A DNA stretch of 64,000 bases from DAOTWA01 sp963702935 (GTDB taxonomy: Bacteria > Chloroflexota > Anaerolineae > Anaerolineales > Anaerolineaceae). The notes beneath the pieces were generated by a model. The model searched no databases and was not told the DNA's origin. It was given only the letters and a program-made list of their open reading frames with translations. Location of the stretch: positions 3,658,001 through 3,722,000 of the forward strand of contig OY969772.1 in the NCBI GenBank assembly GCA_963702935.1, in the 5' to 3' direction. A program made the position numbers and the translations under genes. This document shows, in pieces, positions 25,082 through 33,267 of this stretch (within the stretch, counting starts at the first letter, position 1; each line of letters opens with the position of its first letter).

Positions 25082-26070
25082 TAACGGTAACCTTATACAA
25101 CCGGAAAGATTGCCCCGCTTGCGACCAGGCGAAACAGGACCTCGAAAGCCTACAGACGGTCATTCCCCATAAGCTGGTGGTGGTGGAGGCGGATCGGGAC
25201 CCGGATCTGCTGCAAACCTACGGCCAGCTACCCGTGGTGGAGATCGGCCCATATCGCTTGCGCACGCCGTTTACGCGCCAGGATTTGCAGGCCGCCCTGG
25301 GCGCCGCCCAGGATCGCCACGCGCACCTGGAAAAAGTGGGCGACCAGACCTATCTGGCCAAGCTCCAGCGCGGGCACAGCCTGACGAAGACCGACCGCTT
25401 TTCGTATTGGCTGGCCAACCATTACATGTTCTTGTTCAACGGGCTGCTCTTGCTCTATTTCGGGCTGCCGTTCCTGGCGCCGGTCTTGATGGAATACCAG
25501 GTGGATGGGGTCGCGAACGTCATCTATAAGGTTTACAGCCCCTTTTGCCACCAGTTCGCCTTCCGCTCCTGGTTCCTGTTTGGGGAGCAGCCGGCTTATC
25601 CACGCGCGCTGGCAGACGTGTCTGGGCTGGTTCCTTACGAGCAGGCCACCGGCCTGAGCGGCACCGACACGATTGCCGCCAGGAATTTCATCGGGAACTC
25701 TACGCTGGGTTATAAGGTGGCCCTGTGCGAGCGTGACGTAGCCATTTACGGCTCGATCTTGCTGTTTGGGCTGATCTTTGCGGCCACCGGGCGCAAGCTG
25801 CCTTCGCTGCCCTGGTACCTGTGGATTGCTATCGGCATCATTCCCATCGCAATCGATGGATTTTCCCAGCTTCCCTCCCTCATGCAACTGAACGGGATCC
25901 CCTGGCTTCCCATGCGAGAGAGCACGCCTTTATTGCGAACGCTCACCGGCTTCCTGTTTGGCTTTTCCACGGCCTGGTATGGTTATCCTTTCATCGAGCA
26001 ATCCATGGTGGAGACGCGTCGTTTGCTGACCCATAAGATCGCGGTCGTGCGCCAGGAAAGCCGGGCCTGA
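25078..26070 (+). CDS. Glutaredoxin-like/DUF2085 fusion membrane protein
   Basis: A 330-residue two-part protein. Residues 1-80 form a glutaredoxin-like domain (ITVTLYNRKDCPACDQAKQD with a C-P-A-C active site, then QLPVVEIGPYRLRTPFTRQD). The rest is a DUF2085 membrane domain with about five helices and its conserved YSPFCHQFAFRSWFLFGEQ and VALCERDVAIYGSILLFG segments. DUF2085 function is unknown; its Cys/His residues could bind metal or heme, or be redox active. The start is TTG 25078, overlapping the TlpA stop. Fusion to a glutaredoxin and the CcdA-TlpA context suggest a thiol-redox membrane function (inference). Confidence 0.82.
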   Translation: MITVTLYNRKDCPACDQAKQDLESLQTVIPHKLVVVEADRDPDLLQTYGQLPVVEIGPYRLRTPFTRQDLQAALGAAQDRHAHLEKVGDQTYLAKLQRGHSLTKTDRFSYWLANHYMFLFNGLLLLYFGLPFLAPVLMEYQVDGVANVIYKVYSPFCHQFAFRSWFLFGEQPAYPRALADVSGLVPYEQATGLSGTDTIAARNFIGNSTLGYKVALCERDVAIYGSILLFGLIFAATGRKLPSLPWYLWIAIGIIPIAIDGFSQLPSLMQLNGIPWLPMRESTPLLRTLTGFLFGFSTAWYGYPFIEQSMVETRRLLTHKIAVVRQESRA

Positions 26071-26091
26071 GCGCTCGCGGGTTTGTGTAAG

Positions 26092-26892
26092 ATGCCATTC
26101 ACTCAATCCGAATCACTGCGATATTATCATTTCGAGATCTTCGAGAACATGCGCCTGGTGCAGGCGGTCTTTACCCGGCGGGGAGGGGTCAGCCCTGCCC
26201 CCTGGGATTCCTTGAACGTAGGCGGATCGATCGGCGATGAGCTGGCCAACGTGAGGGAAAACCGCTTGCGCTCCTTCGCGGCCGTCGACCGCCCGCCGGA
26301 TTCGCTTTACGACGTCTGGCAGGTGCACGGCACGGAGGTGGCGTGTACCGACCGGCCGCGGCCTCTGTCGGAGCCTTATCTCAAGGCGGACGCCATCCTG
26401 ACGGATAAGCCCGCCGTCTCCCTCTACATGCGCTTTGCGGATTGCGTCCCGATCTTCCTGGCGGACCCGGTTCGCAAGGTGGTGGGATTGGTGCACGCCG
26501 GCTGGCAGGGAACGGTGCGCAAGACGGCTTTAGCTGCCGTCCAGGCGCTGCAGGCCCGCTACGGGACCAGGCCGGCCGACGTGCTGGCGGGTATTGGTCC
26601 GTCGATCTGCGTGGAGCATTACCCGGTGGGCCCTGAAGTGGTCGAGCAAGTGAGAGCCGCCTTTGGCGAGGACGCGCCGGAGCTGCTGAAGCCCGGCCAG
26701 GAGCAGAACGGCAACCTGCACTTCGACCTGTGGGCGGCTAACCGCCTGGTGCTGAGCCAGGCGGGAGTGCGGCACGTCGAGCTATCCGGCCTGTGCACGG
26801 CCTGCCACCCGGAAGATTGGTATTCTCACCGGGGAGAGAAGGGGCGTACAGGCCGCTTCGGAGCGATCCTGGCGCTGAAGCCGGACGCTTAA
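26092..26892 (+). CDS. pgeF: Multicopper-polyphenol-oxidase-fold protein / purine nucleosidase PgeF (YfiH/YlmD)
   Basis: About 266 residues from ATG 26092; a TTG three codons upstream is the alternative. It has the YfiH fold with Zn/Cu-like ligands: VFTRRGGVS near the start, VWQVHGTEV (His), FADCVPIFLADP (Cys), GLVHAGWQGTV (His), GPSICVEHYPVG and the C-terminal CTACHPEDWYSHRGEKGRTGRFGA. Family members clear mis-synthesised peptidoglycan precursors (PgeF) or cleave purine nucleosides; older names call it a laccase. It sits directly before yggS-yggT-yggU, a common neighbourhood tied to division and wall genes. Confidence 0.9.
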   Translation: MPFTQSESLRYYHFEIFENMRLVQAVFTRRGGVSPAPWDSLNVGGSIGDELANVRENRLRSFAAVDRPPDSLYDVWQVHGTEVACTDRPRPLSEPYLKADAILTDKPAVSLYMRFADCVPIFLADPVRKVVGLVHAGWQGTVRKTALAAVQALQARYGTRPADVLAGIGPSICVEHYPVGPEVVEQVRAAFGEDAPELLKPGQEQNGNLHFDLWAANRLVLSQAGVRHVELSGLCTACHPEDWYSHRGEKGRTGRFGAILALKPDA

Positions 26893-26916
26893 TTCTGGGC
26901 AATAAAGGGCGGGGAG

Positions 26917-27642
26917 ATGAGCACACAGGTTCAAGTGGACATTCGAGCGAATTACGAGCACATTCTGGAGCGCATGGAGCGCGCTGCCAGGGACAGCGGG
27001 CGGCGCGGAGACGCGGTGCGCCTGGTGGTGGTCACCAAGAAGCAGCCCGTCGAGACGATTCGGGCGGCGGTCGAAGCGGGCGCGCGCTGGCTGGGGGAGA
27101 ACTACGCGGAAGAAGCTCTCCCCAAAATTCTGGCGCTCTCCGCTGAAAAAGGTGTAGAATGGCACATGATCGGGCACGTGCAAAGCCGCAAGGCCGGCCT
27201 GATTGGGCAGCACTTCGATTGGGTGCATTCGCTGGATAGTGTAAAGCTGGCGGAGCGCCTGGATCGCTTTGCCGGGGAGGCAGGGCGCACGTTGCCGGTC
27301 TTGTTGGAGCTCAATATCGGGGAAGAGGAGAGTAAATCCGGGTGGAAAGCGGCAGACCAGGCGCAATGGCCAGCGCTTTTGCCGGAGATCGCTCGCATCC
27401 TTCCTCTGGCGCATTTGAAGGTGGTCGGGCTGATGACCATGCCGCCGCTATTTCCGCACCCGGAACAGTCTCGGCCTTACTTCAGGAGGCTGGCGGCGCT
27501 GCGCGATTACCTGTCCGTGCAGCTCCCCGGGGTGGATTTGAGAGAACTATCCATGGGCACCAGCGCCGACTTTGAGGTGGCCATCCAGGAAGGCGCGACC
27601 ATCGTGCGAGTTGGCCAGGCTATTCTCGGCCCGAGGCCATAA
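26917..27642 (+). CDS. YggS-family pyridoxal-phosphate homeostasis protein
   Basis: A 241-residue PLP-binding barrel protein without known catalytic activity; it buffers vitamin B6 and amino acid metabolism. Visible are VRLVVVTKKQPVETIRAAVE (PLP Lys in V-T-K-K), GENYAEEALPKI, WHMIGHVQSRKA, LELNIGEEESKSGW, GLMTMPP and LSMGTSADFEVAIQEGATIV with R-V-G at the end. Length is normal. GGGGAG lies before ATG. It is 40 bases ahead of yggT. Confidence 0.94.
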   Translation: MSTQVQVDIRANYEHILERMERAARDSGRRGDAVRLVVVTKKQPVETIRAAVEAGARWLGENYAEEALPKILALSAEKGVEWHMIGHVQSRKAGLIGQHFDWVHSLDSVKLAERLDRFAGEAGRTLPVLLELNIGEEESKSGWKAADQAQWPALLPEIARILPLAHLKVVGLMTMPPLFPHPEQSRPYFRRLAALRDYLSVQLPGVDLRELSMGTSADFEVAIQEGATIVRVGQAILGPRP

Positions 27643-27681
27643 AATTAATCTGGAGCTACTGGAGAAGGGGTTCATGCATCT

Positions 27682-27942
27682 ATGGGTATTCTGATCAGTT
27701 TCATTCAAATTGCAGCGCAAGTCATCACGCTGATCGTAGTGGCTGACGCCGTTCTGTCATTCTTTATGTCGCCTTATAATCCCGTGCGAGAGACTTTAGA
27801 CCGCCTGGTCTATCCCATGCTCGCCCCGATTCGCAGGATATTGCCCACGGCGGGCGGCCTGGATTTCAGCCCCATCATCCTGATCATCCTGGTGCAGGTG
27901 ATCGAAAGTATCCTCGTGCGTTTCCTGCTGACCATAGGATAA
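27682..27942 (+). CDS. YggT family membrane protein
   Basis: An 86-residue protein with two membrane helices, separated by the family signature SPYNPVRETLDRLVYPMLAP and followed by a DFSPIILIILVQVIESIL helix. YggT proteins are linked by context to division and shape genes and to osmotic tolerance; the mechanism is unknown. It lies between yggS and yggU, with 6 bases to the latter, so one transcript is likely. Confidence 0.9.
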   Translation: MGILISFIQIAAQVITLIVVADAVLSFFMSPYNPVRETLDRLVYPMLAPIRRILPTAGGLDFSPIILIILVQVIESILVRFLLTIG

Positions 27943-27948
27943 GCTAAA

Positions 27949-28260
27949 ATGTCTCCTCGAAAGTTCCATTTGCACGATGGCGAGAAGGGCGCTGCCCTGG
28001 CAGTGCGCGTCACCCCGCGCTCCAGCCGTAACGAGATTACCGAGATTCTGAACGACGGCACCGTGAAGATCCGCCTCACTGCGCCTCCTGTGGAGGGCCA
28101 GGCCAATGAGGCCCTGGTGCAGTTCCTCTCAGACGTGCTCAAAGTGCCGGCCTCCAGGATCGAGATCGTCGCCGGGCAAACCGGGCGGGATAAGCTGATT
28201 ACGGTCATGGACATGGATTTGGCCGCGCTCCAGGAGCGCATCCTCGCCCACCTCGCCTGA
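27949..28260 (+). CDS. DUF167 (YggU) family protein
   Basis: A 103-residue cytoplasmic protein of the DUF167 fold, showing AVRVTPRSSRNEITEI and KIRLTAPPVEGQANEALVQF, the family signature, then the VPASRIEIVAGQTGRDK segment. The function is unknown. It is the last gene of the pgeF-yggS-yggT-yggU run. Its stop is followed by a long inverted repeat that separates it from the convergent NACHT-like gene. Confidence 0.9.
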   Translation: MSPRKFHLHDGEKGAALAVRVTPRSSRNEITEILNDGTVKIRLTAPPVEGQANEALVQFLSDVLKVPASRIEIVAGQTGRDKLITVMDMDLAALQERILAHLA

Positions 28261-28307
28261 GCCGGCTTCTGCGGGCAGAGATGGCGTGATTTCCGGGTGG
28301 CTTTGAT

Positions 28308-28385
28308 TCGCCACGGAGGCACAGAGACCACAGAGTTTTTCTCTTTCGATAGGAATCCTCTGTGTCCTCTGCGCCTCCGTGGCGA
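28308..28385. repeat. Long imperfect inverted repeat between convergent genes
   Basis: A 28-base left arm (28308-28335, beginning TCGCCACGGAGGCACAGAG) pairs with 28358-28385 with 3 mismatches around a 22-base loop. The sequence resembles interspersed 'CTCTGTG...CCTCCGTGGCG' repeats seen in many bacterial genomes (from memory). Sitting between two converging genes, it may work as a terminator for both strands, but no clear T-runs flank it. Confidence 0.75.
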
Positions 28386-28393
28386 GAGTTTTC

Positions 28394-30925
28394 TCAGACT
28401 GGCATTTGGAACGCGGGCAGTTTCGCGCCGCTCAAGGTAGCCAGCCACAGGGCGGCATAAGCTCTCTCGCGCAGCCTGCCCTCTGAGGTCGACAGAGCGG
28501 CGAGCATGGCCTTGAGGGTATTCTCACGAGGGTACAGGCATAGGTAATCCAGGGCGGCGATGCGCTCCTCTTCCGTTCCCGATTGCAAGGCGCTCAACAA
28601 CATTTCGATGGCCAGATCGCCGGCGACGATCCCCGAGCCGCCTTTGCTGGCGAAGGTGATCAACCAGGGGGACTGAGAAGGCGGGGGCAGCGGGTGGGGG
28701 ATATACGGATTGGGGCCTTGGAGCTCCTCGAGCGCTTGAGAGGCGGCATTGCGCACCACCCATTGTCCGTCCTCGATGCGCATCTTCTCCAGGATCTCCA
28801 CCGACCAGGGCGCGCTTACCTGGGAGAGGCCCGAGACGACCGCCCGGCGCGTGAGCAAATCCTCGGAAGTCCAGTACTCCTGTAAGATCTGCTGGCCGGT
28901 TTCCGGGTGGTTGGCAAGGGCCTCGGCTGCCGCCCCGCGCAGGATCTCGTCGCCTTGCAGAAGCGACTCTTGCAGGGTTTGGATGGCATTGGGGGCGCCC
29001 AGGTTGACCAGCGCCAGGCAGGCTGCCTGCCGCACCGGGGTGACCGGGTCAGAAAGCAGGGCCACCAGTGGATTGAGCGCCTGGCCATCCTGAATCATGC
29101 CACAGCCCAGGGCGGCAAGCTGGCGCACGGCGGCGGAAGGAGCGCCCAGAAGCTGGCGGAAGAGGGTAGAGACGCTGGGATCGTTGGATAAGGCGAAGGC
29201 TGCCAGCGCGCGCCCTCTGGCTCCCAGCGGCAGATCTTCCCTCTGCAGGATTTCCAGGAGCTGGCGCATGATGGGGATGCGCCAGCGGGCGCCGGGCGGG
29301 CCATCTTTGAGCCAGCGGGCAGCCAGGAATAATTCCTTGTATAACAGCTCGTCATCGTCCAGCAGCAACAGGTTGATGATTGTAGTGCTCTCTTCCCACA
29401 CCGAGCGATAATGCAGGGCCGTAGACTTCCCCACCCAGCCGGACTGCAAGACGAGCGTTTGCAGGCTGTTGGCGTCCGACAGCGCCTTCCCGGCCAGGTA
29501 GCCGGCGATGACGGGATGGACGAAGCCGATGCGCCCGCCGGAATACTCCACGATCAGCCCGTTGCTCTCCGGAATGCGGTTGATGCGGCGCAGGGCCTCC
29601 TTGCCGGAGGAGGAAGCTTCGGGAGTTTCGTCCGGTTGGGGACCGGCCTGGCTCTCCGAGCTGAGCAACGCTTCCCCTTCGCGTGCGTCCGTATGCTCCA
29701 GATCCGCCAGCAGAGAGGCGAAATTGGCGGGGTTGACGCAAGATTGCGCTGCCAGGGTCATCTGCAACGCCAGGCGCTCCAGCGCCGATCTCTTCTTGGA
29801 ATTGGGAAGCAGCCGTTGGAGGTAAGCTTCTATCCCGTCTACCGAAGCCGGCCCGCGTACGTCGCCGGCGTACAGGCTCCACAAGTCCAGGGTCAATTCC
29901 AATGGAGACAACGGTTGGCGGTCGGTCGTCATCCAGCGGTTCAAAATGGCGCTCTCCACCGGCTTTTCGCCCTCTTTATTGAGGATGTCCGGAATGATCA
30001 GGCGCTCCCACAGTTTCCCCCACCGCGAGATGAATTCTTTCCGCTGGCGTTCCGATAAGGGCGCCACCGCCAGGGGGACGAAGCCCGCTGCGGCCAATCC
30101 ATCCAGGTATTCCGATGAGCCGGCCAGGATCACGCGCAGGCGCGGGAATGCTTTGGTCAGTCTGGCGAGGTAATCGCTGACGTCCAGCAACTGGGGCGGT
30201 GGGAGCTCATCCAGGCCGTCCAGGAGCAATAGCGCCTGGTCCTGGTTGACGACGGAGCGCACGAAGCCGGGCACCTGGGGCAGGATGAGCATGGGCGCGT
30301 ACATCCCCAGGGCGCCGATGATCGGGCTGAGCAAGTCTTTGCGCCCTTCTTCTTCCAGCACCAGGTTGTGTACGTGGAGGTAAATGGGGAACAGCTCCGC
30401 CAGCTCTCCGGCCTTGGCGTGGCGGCGGGCCAATAGCGAGGCCAGATGCGCCAGGGCCACGGTTTTGCCGCTGCCGGGCGCTCCAATCACGGCAATCCTG
30501 GCGCCTCCCTGCAATGCCTGCGGCAGGCTGAGGGTGGGCGCGCCAAATTGAGCTGCCACTTCGGGCCAGTCTGGGAGGTAGGGAACTGCGCTGGCAGCGG
30601 CGTTCTCAGGCGGCGGGGGGGCTTCCGGCTCGATGCGCGGGGGCGGGGCGATCAGCCTTGGCTCGATGAGGATTTCGTCTAGCGAAAACAGCATGGAAGA
30701 GAGGTGCGCTCCCTGGGCGTAGCGCAGAATCTCGCGGCGCAGGCGTTGGTCGACCACCACGTTGCCCCGGAAGCGCATGGCTTTGACCTGCGCCTGTACG
30801 GTGGTCTTCACCTGCGGCCAATAGCCCCTCAGGTAACGGATCAGCCACCAGAACAAGGTGGCTGCCAGAAAACCCAGCCAGAAGGATAATCGGTCGAGAT
30901 GAAAGTCGCGCAGGAATGCCGGCAT
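28394..30925 (-). CDS. Membrane-anchored NACHT-like NTPase with C-terminal HEAT repeats
   Basis: 843 residues from ATG 30925, 2 bases after the zinc-ribbon gene stop; a longer frame into that gene is rejected. One N-terminal helix (LSFWLGFLAATLFWWLI, about 15-31) anchors it. A Pro/Glu linker follows (about 95-120). The P-loop NTPase has Walker A IGAPGSGKTVALAHLA (about 145-155) and Walker B LLLLDGLDELPPP (about 228-238), the NACHT/STAND style with Asp-Glu. The last third (about 560-830) is helical HEAT repeats (RQLAALGCGMIQDGQALNP, RGAAAEALANHPETGQ). It should sense or scaffold using ATP/GTP at the membrane. A defence or stress role is possible by analogy, but no effector domain is seen. Confidence 0.8.
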   Translation of the reverse strand: MPAFLRDFHLDRLSFWLGFLAATLFWWLIRYLRGYWPQVKTTVQAQVKAMRFRGNVVVDQRLRREILRYAQGAHLSSMLFSLDEILIEPRLIAPPPRIEPEAPPPPENAAASAVPYLPDWPEVAAQFGAPTLSLPQALQGGARIAVIGAPGSGKTVALAHLASLLARRHAKAGELAELFPIYLHVHNLVLEEEGRKDLLSPIIGALGMYAPMLILPQVPGFVRSVVNQDQALLLLDGLDELPPPQLLDVSDYLARLTKAFPRLRVILAGSSEYLDGLAAAGFVPLAVAPLSERQRKEFISRWGKLWERLIIPDILNKEGEKPVESAILNRWMTTDRQPLSPLELTLDLWSLYAGDVRGPASVDGIEAYLQRLLPNSKKRSALERLALQMTLAAQSCVNPANFASLLADLEHTDAREGEALLSSESQAGPQPDETPEASSSGKEALRRINRIPESNGLIVEYSGGRIGFVHPVIAGYLAGKALSDANSLQTLVLQSGWVGKSTALHYRSVWEESTTIINLLLLDDDELLYKELFLAARWLKDGPPGARWRIPIMRQLLEILQREDLPLGARGRALAAFALSNDPSVSTLFRQLLGAPSAAVRQLAALGCGMIQDGQALNPLVALLSDPVTPVRQAACLALVNLGAPNAIQTLQESLLQGDEILRGAAAEALANHPETGQQILQEYWTSEDLLTRRAVVSGLSQVSAPWSVEILEKMRIEDGQWVVRNAASQALEELQGPNPYIPHPLPPPSQSPWLITFASKGGSGIVAGDLAIEMLLSALQSGTEEERIAALDYLCLYPRENTLKAMLAALSTSEGRLRERAYAALWLATLSGAKLPAFQMPV

Positions 30926-30927
30926 GA

Positions 30928-31629
30928 TTACTCTGCGTACAAGATTCTCCCACAAGTGGGGCATCGGCTGATTTGGTGTGGGGAGCGCGCTGCCTGCCAG
31001 GAAGAAGGAGTAAGGGTCGTTCCGCAAGCCTCGCAGGTTTTATCCACCACGTTAGCGACGGCCAGGCCGTGGCGCTGCTGGCGCAGCTTTTCGTAAAGTT
31101 CCAGCACGTCGGCTTGGATGGAAGGCAGGGTGGCCTTGTGTTCGGCGTCAAGCCGTTCCATATTCTTCTTCAACCTGGCCTGCTCGCTGTTCAGGTCGCC
31201 GTGCTTGCGGGCAACCAGCGCCTGGACTTCCTCGAGATTGGCAAGCTCAACTTTGTGTTGCTCTTCGGTCTCTTCGAGGGCCAGCATGGCTTCGAGCTGC
31301 GTATCCTCCAGCGTTCCCAGGTATTTCTTCAGGGAGGCGACTTCATTCTGCAAGTCTTGCAGCTCCTTGGGGCTTTTGACCTTCCCGCCGTACAGGGTGG
31401 CTTCGCTCTGCTCGATCTTGATGTGTTGGGCGTGTACGCTTTCTTCCGCCAGGCGGAGCCGCTTGTTGGCTGCCTGGTTGGCTTGCACGGCTGCGTTCAC
31501 CTGGGCCTGGGCGCAAGCCAGGTCCCGGTCTTCGGCTAGAATACGCTCGATTTCGGCTAGGCGGGAAGCGATCTGGTCTCGTTGGCTGTCGATCAATTGC
31601 AGGCGGTAAAGGTCCAGTGTCTGGCTCAT
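30928..31629 (-). CDS. Coiled-coil zinc-ribbon protein (CdsZ/DUF164-like)
   Basis: About 233 residues from ATG 31629 (MSQTLDLYRLQLIDSQRDQI); an upstream in-frame start adds only a low-quality extension. A long antiparallel coiled coil spans residues 5-175. The C-terminal ribbon has C-E-A-C-G and C-P-T-C-G, the C4-type zinc-ribbon family. Relatives are described as hairpin coiled-coil proteins; some are linked to RNA decay or membrane regulation. It is co-transcribed with the NACHT-like gene downstream (2-base gap), so they may work together. It diverges from the polytopic protein at 31731. Confidence 0.85.
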   Translation of the reverse strand: MSQTLDLYRLQLIDSQRDQIASRLAEIERILAEDRDLACAQAQVNAAVQANQAANKRLRLAEESVHAQHIKIEQSEATLYGGKVKSPKELQDLQNEVASLKKYLGTLEDTQLEAMLALEETEEQHKVELANLEEVQALVARKHGDLNSEQARLKKNMERLDAEHKATLPSIQADVLELYEKLRQQRHGLAVANVVDKTCEACGTTLTPSSWQAARSPHQISRCPTCGRILYAE

Positions 31630-31730
31630 ATCAAAGATTATAGAGGCGGTTGGATGGAATGGCAAGTGCCAGGCGAATCAATTTGTTGCCTGACGCTTGT
31701 TTCTCAAGTATACTTTATTCAGGCCCGGTT

Positions 31731-33251
31731 ATGAAAAAATTGCGTACAGGTAGTTTCATCGCGTTCGTATTGCTGCTGGCCATCCTACCTTACGGGATTG
31801 CGGCTGCCTCGGCTGGCCCCGGAAATGTGTTTGGGGGCTTCCTGCTCAACCCGATCGACGGGAATTCTTACCTGGCGAAAATGTACCAGGGCTGGCAAGG
31901 TTCCTGGCAGTTCACCCTGCCCTATACGGCGGAGCCTGGGGCGGGTTCCTACCTCTTCCTATTCTATCTCTTCCTCGGCCACGTGGCGCGCTGGAGCGGC
32001 CTGTCGCTGATCTTCATATTTCACGCCGCGCGCATCCTGGCCGGGGGATTTCTGCTTTTTTCGCTGGAAAGGTTTTTCCGCTCGCAGATCGAGGACGAGC
32101 GCGTCGCCTGGCTGGCTTTCGTCCTTTCCGGGCTGGGCCTGGGCCTGGGCTGGCTGGGGATTCCCTTTGGCGCGCTGACCTCCGACCTGTGGGTGGCGGA
32201 GGCTTATCCATTCTTGTCGATCTACGCCAACCCGCACTTCCCCCTGGCAATCGCTCTCGTCTTATGGTTGTGTATGTTTCCGGTGGAGCCTTTCACCCTC
32301 TGGAAGGCGCTGCGCTTCGGGTTACTCGCCTTGCTCCTGGCGCTGCTCTTGCCTTTTGGGGTCGTGATCACCGGCGTGATTCTGGGAGGCCTGGCCCTGT
32401 GGAAGTGGGCCGAAACCCGGCGGCTCGACTGGCAGAAATTGGCTCTGTTAGCCGTTTTCGGCGGGCCGATTTTGATTTACGATGTGTGGCTGACGCGCGT
32501 CAACCCGGCCCTGGCTAATTGGAACGCCCAGAATGTCACTCCTTCCCCGCCGCTGTGGGACTTGTTGCTGGCCTTTTCTCCGGCCTTGCTGCTGGCGATC
32601 CCTGGGGCGGTGGCCCTGCTGAAGAGTAAGAGCCAATCCGGGCGTCTGCTCCTGGTGTGGGCGGTAGCGGGGATCGCTCTGCTGTACGTGCCTTTCAGCT
32701 TGCAGCGGCGTTTCATCACCGGGCTGTACGTGCCCCTGGCCGGTTTGGCCGGGCTGGGAGTGGCTGCCCTGGCTGGGGCGCAGGTGAAGCGCTACCGGCT
32801 GCTGGTTTTCGGCCTGTTCGTGGCCGTCCTCCCAACCACGCTGGTCATCCTGTTGGCGGCCTGGAGCGGTATTCAGGCGCGCGACCCGGCCATCTACCTG
32901 ACCCGAGGGGAGGCCGACGCCTTCCAATGGCTGGCGCAGAACACGCCGCCTTCGGCGGTCGTCCTGGCCGCGCCTGAGACGGGCACCCTGATCCCGGCTT
33001 ATACCGGCCGGCGGGTGCTATATGGCCACCCCTTCGAGACGGTGGATGCCGCTGCCAATGAGCAGGCCGTGACGGATTATATCGAGGGCCGGGGGGCTTC
33101 CGCGGAAAGAAGCGCCTATCTCCTGCAAAATGACGTAAGCTACCTTTTCTGGGGCCCGCGTGAGACTGCCCTGGGCGGCGCTCCTCCGGCCCTGGGCTGG
33201 AGCGAGGTTTACTCCTCAGAAGGCGTGGCGATCTTTGCCGCGCCGCATTGA
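31731..33251 (+). CDS. Polytopic membrane protein, module A copy 1 (probable GT-C-like)
   Basis: 506 residues from ATG 31731. About 10-11 membrane helices are followed by a soluble C-terminal domain (about 395-506). The first outer loop has NPIDGNSYLAKM (Asp 43), a place where GT-C glycosyltransferases carry a catalytic acidic residue. The tail contains PETGTLIPAYTGRRVLYGHP and LLQNDVSYLFWGPRE. It is clearly related to the gene at 35400, which shares the same D-G-N-S-Y-x-A-K-M loop, FHxxRIxAG and N-D-V-S-(Y/F)-x-x-W-G-P. Transfer of sugar from a polyprenyl donor to a surface polymer is inferred. Module B copy 1 follows after 16 bases. Confidence 0.7.
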   Translation: MKKLRTGSFIAFVLLLAILPYGIAAASAGPGNVFGGFLLNPIDGNSYLAKMYQGWQGSWQFTLPYTAEPGAGSYLFLFYLFLGHVARWSGLSLIFIFHAARILAGGFLLFSLERFFRSQIEDERVAWLAFVLSGLGLGLGWLGIPFGALTSDLWVAEAYPFLSIYANPHFPLAIALVLWLCMFPVEPFTLWKALRFGLLALLLALLLPFGVVITGVILGGLALWKWAETRRLDWQKLALLAVFGGPILIYDVWLTRVNPALANWNAQNVTPSPPLWDLLLAFSPALLLAIPGAVALLKSKSQSGRLLLVWAVAGIALLYVPFSLQRRFITGLYVPLAGLAGLGVAALAGAQVKRYRLLVFGLFVAVLPTTLVILLAAWSGIQARDPAIYLTRGEADAFQWLAQNTPPSAVVLAAPETGTLIPAYTGRRVLYGHPFETVDAAANEQAVTDYIEGRGASAERSAYLLQNDVSYLFWGPRETALGGAPPALGWSEVYSSEGVAIFAAPH

Positions 33252-33267
33252 CGCTGAAAATCGATCC

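Noticed and set aside
30926..31027. Longer N-terminus for the NACHT-like protein
   Set aside because: It would overlap the zinc-ribbon coding region for 100 bases. The ATG at 30925, 2 bases after that gene, fits an operon.
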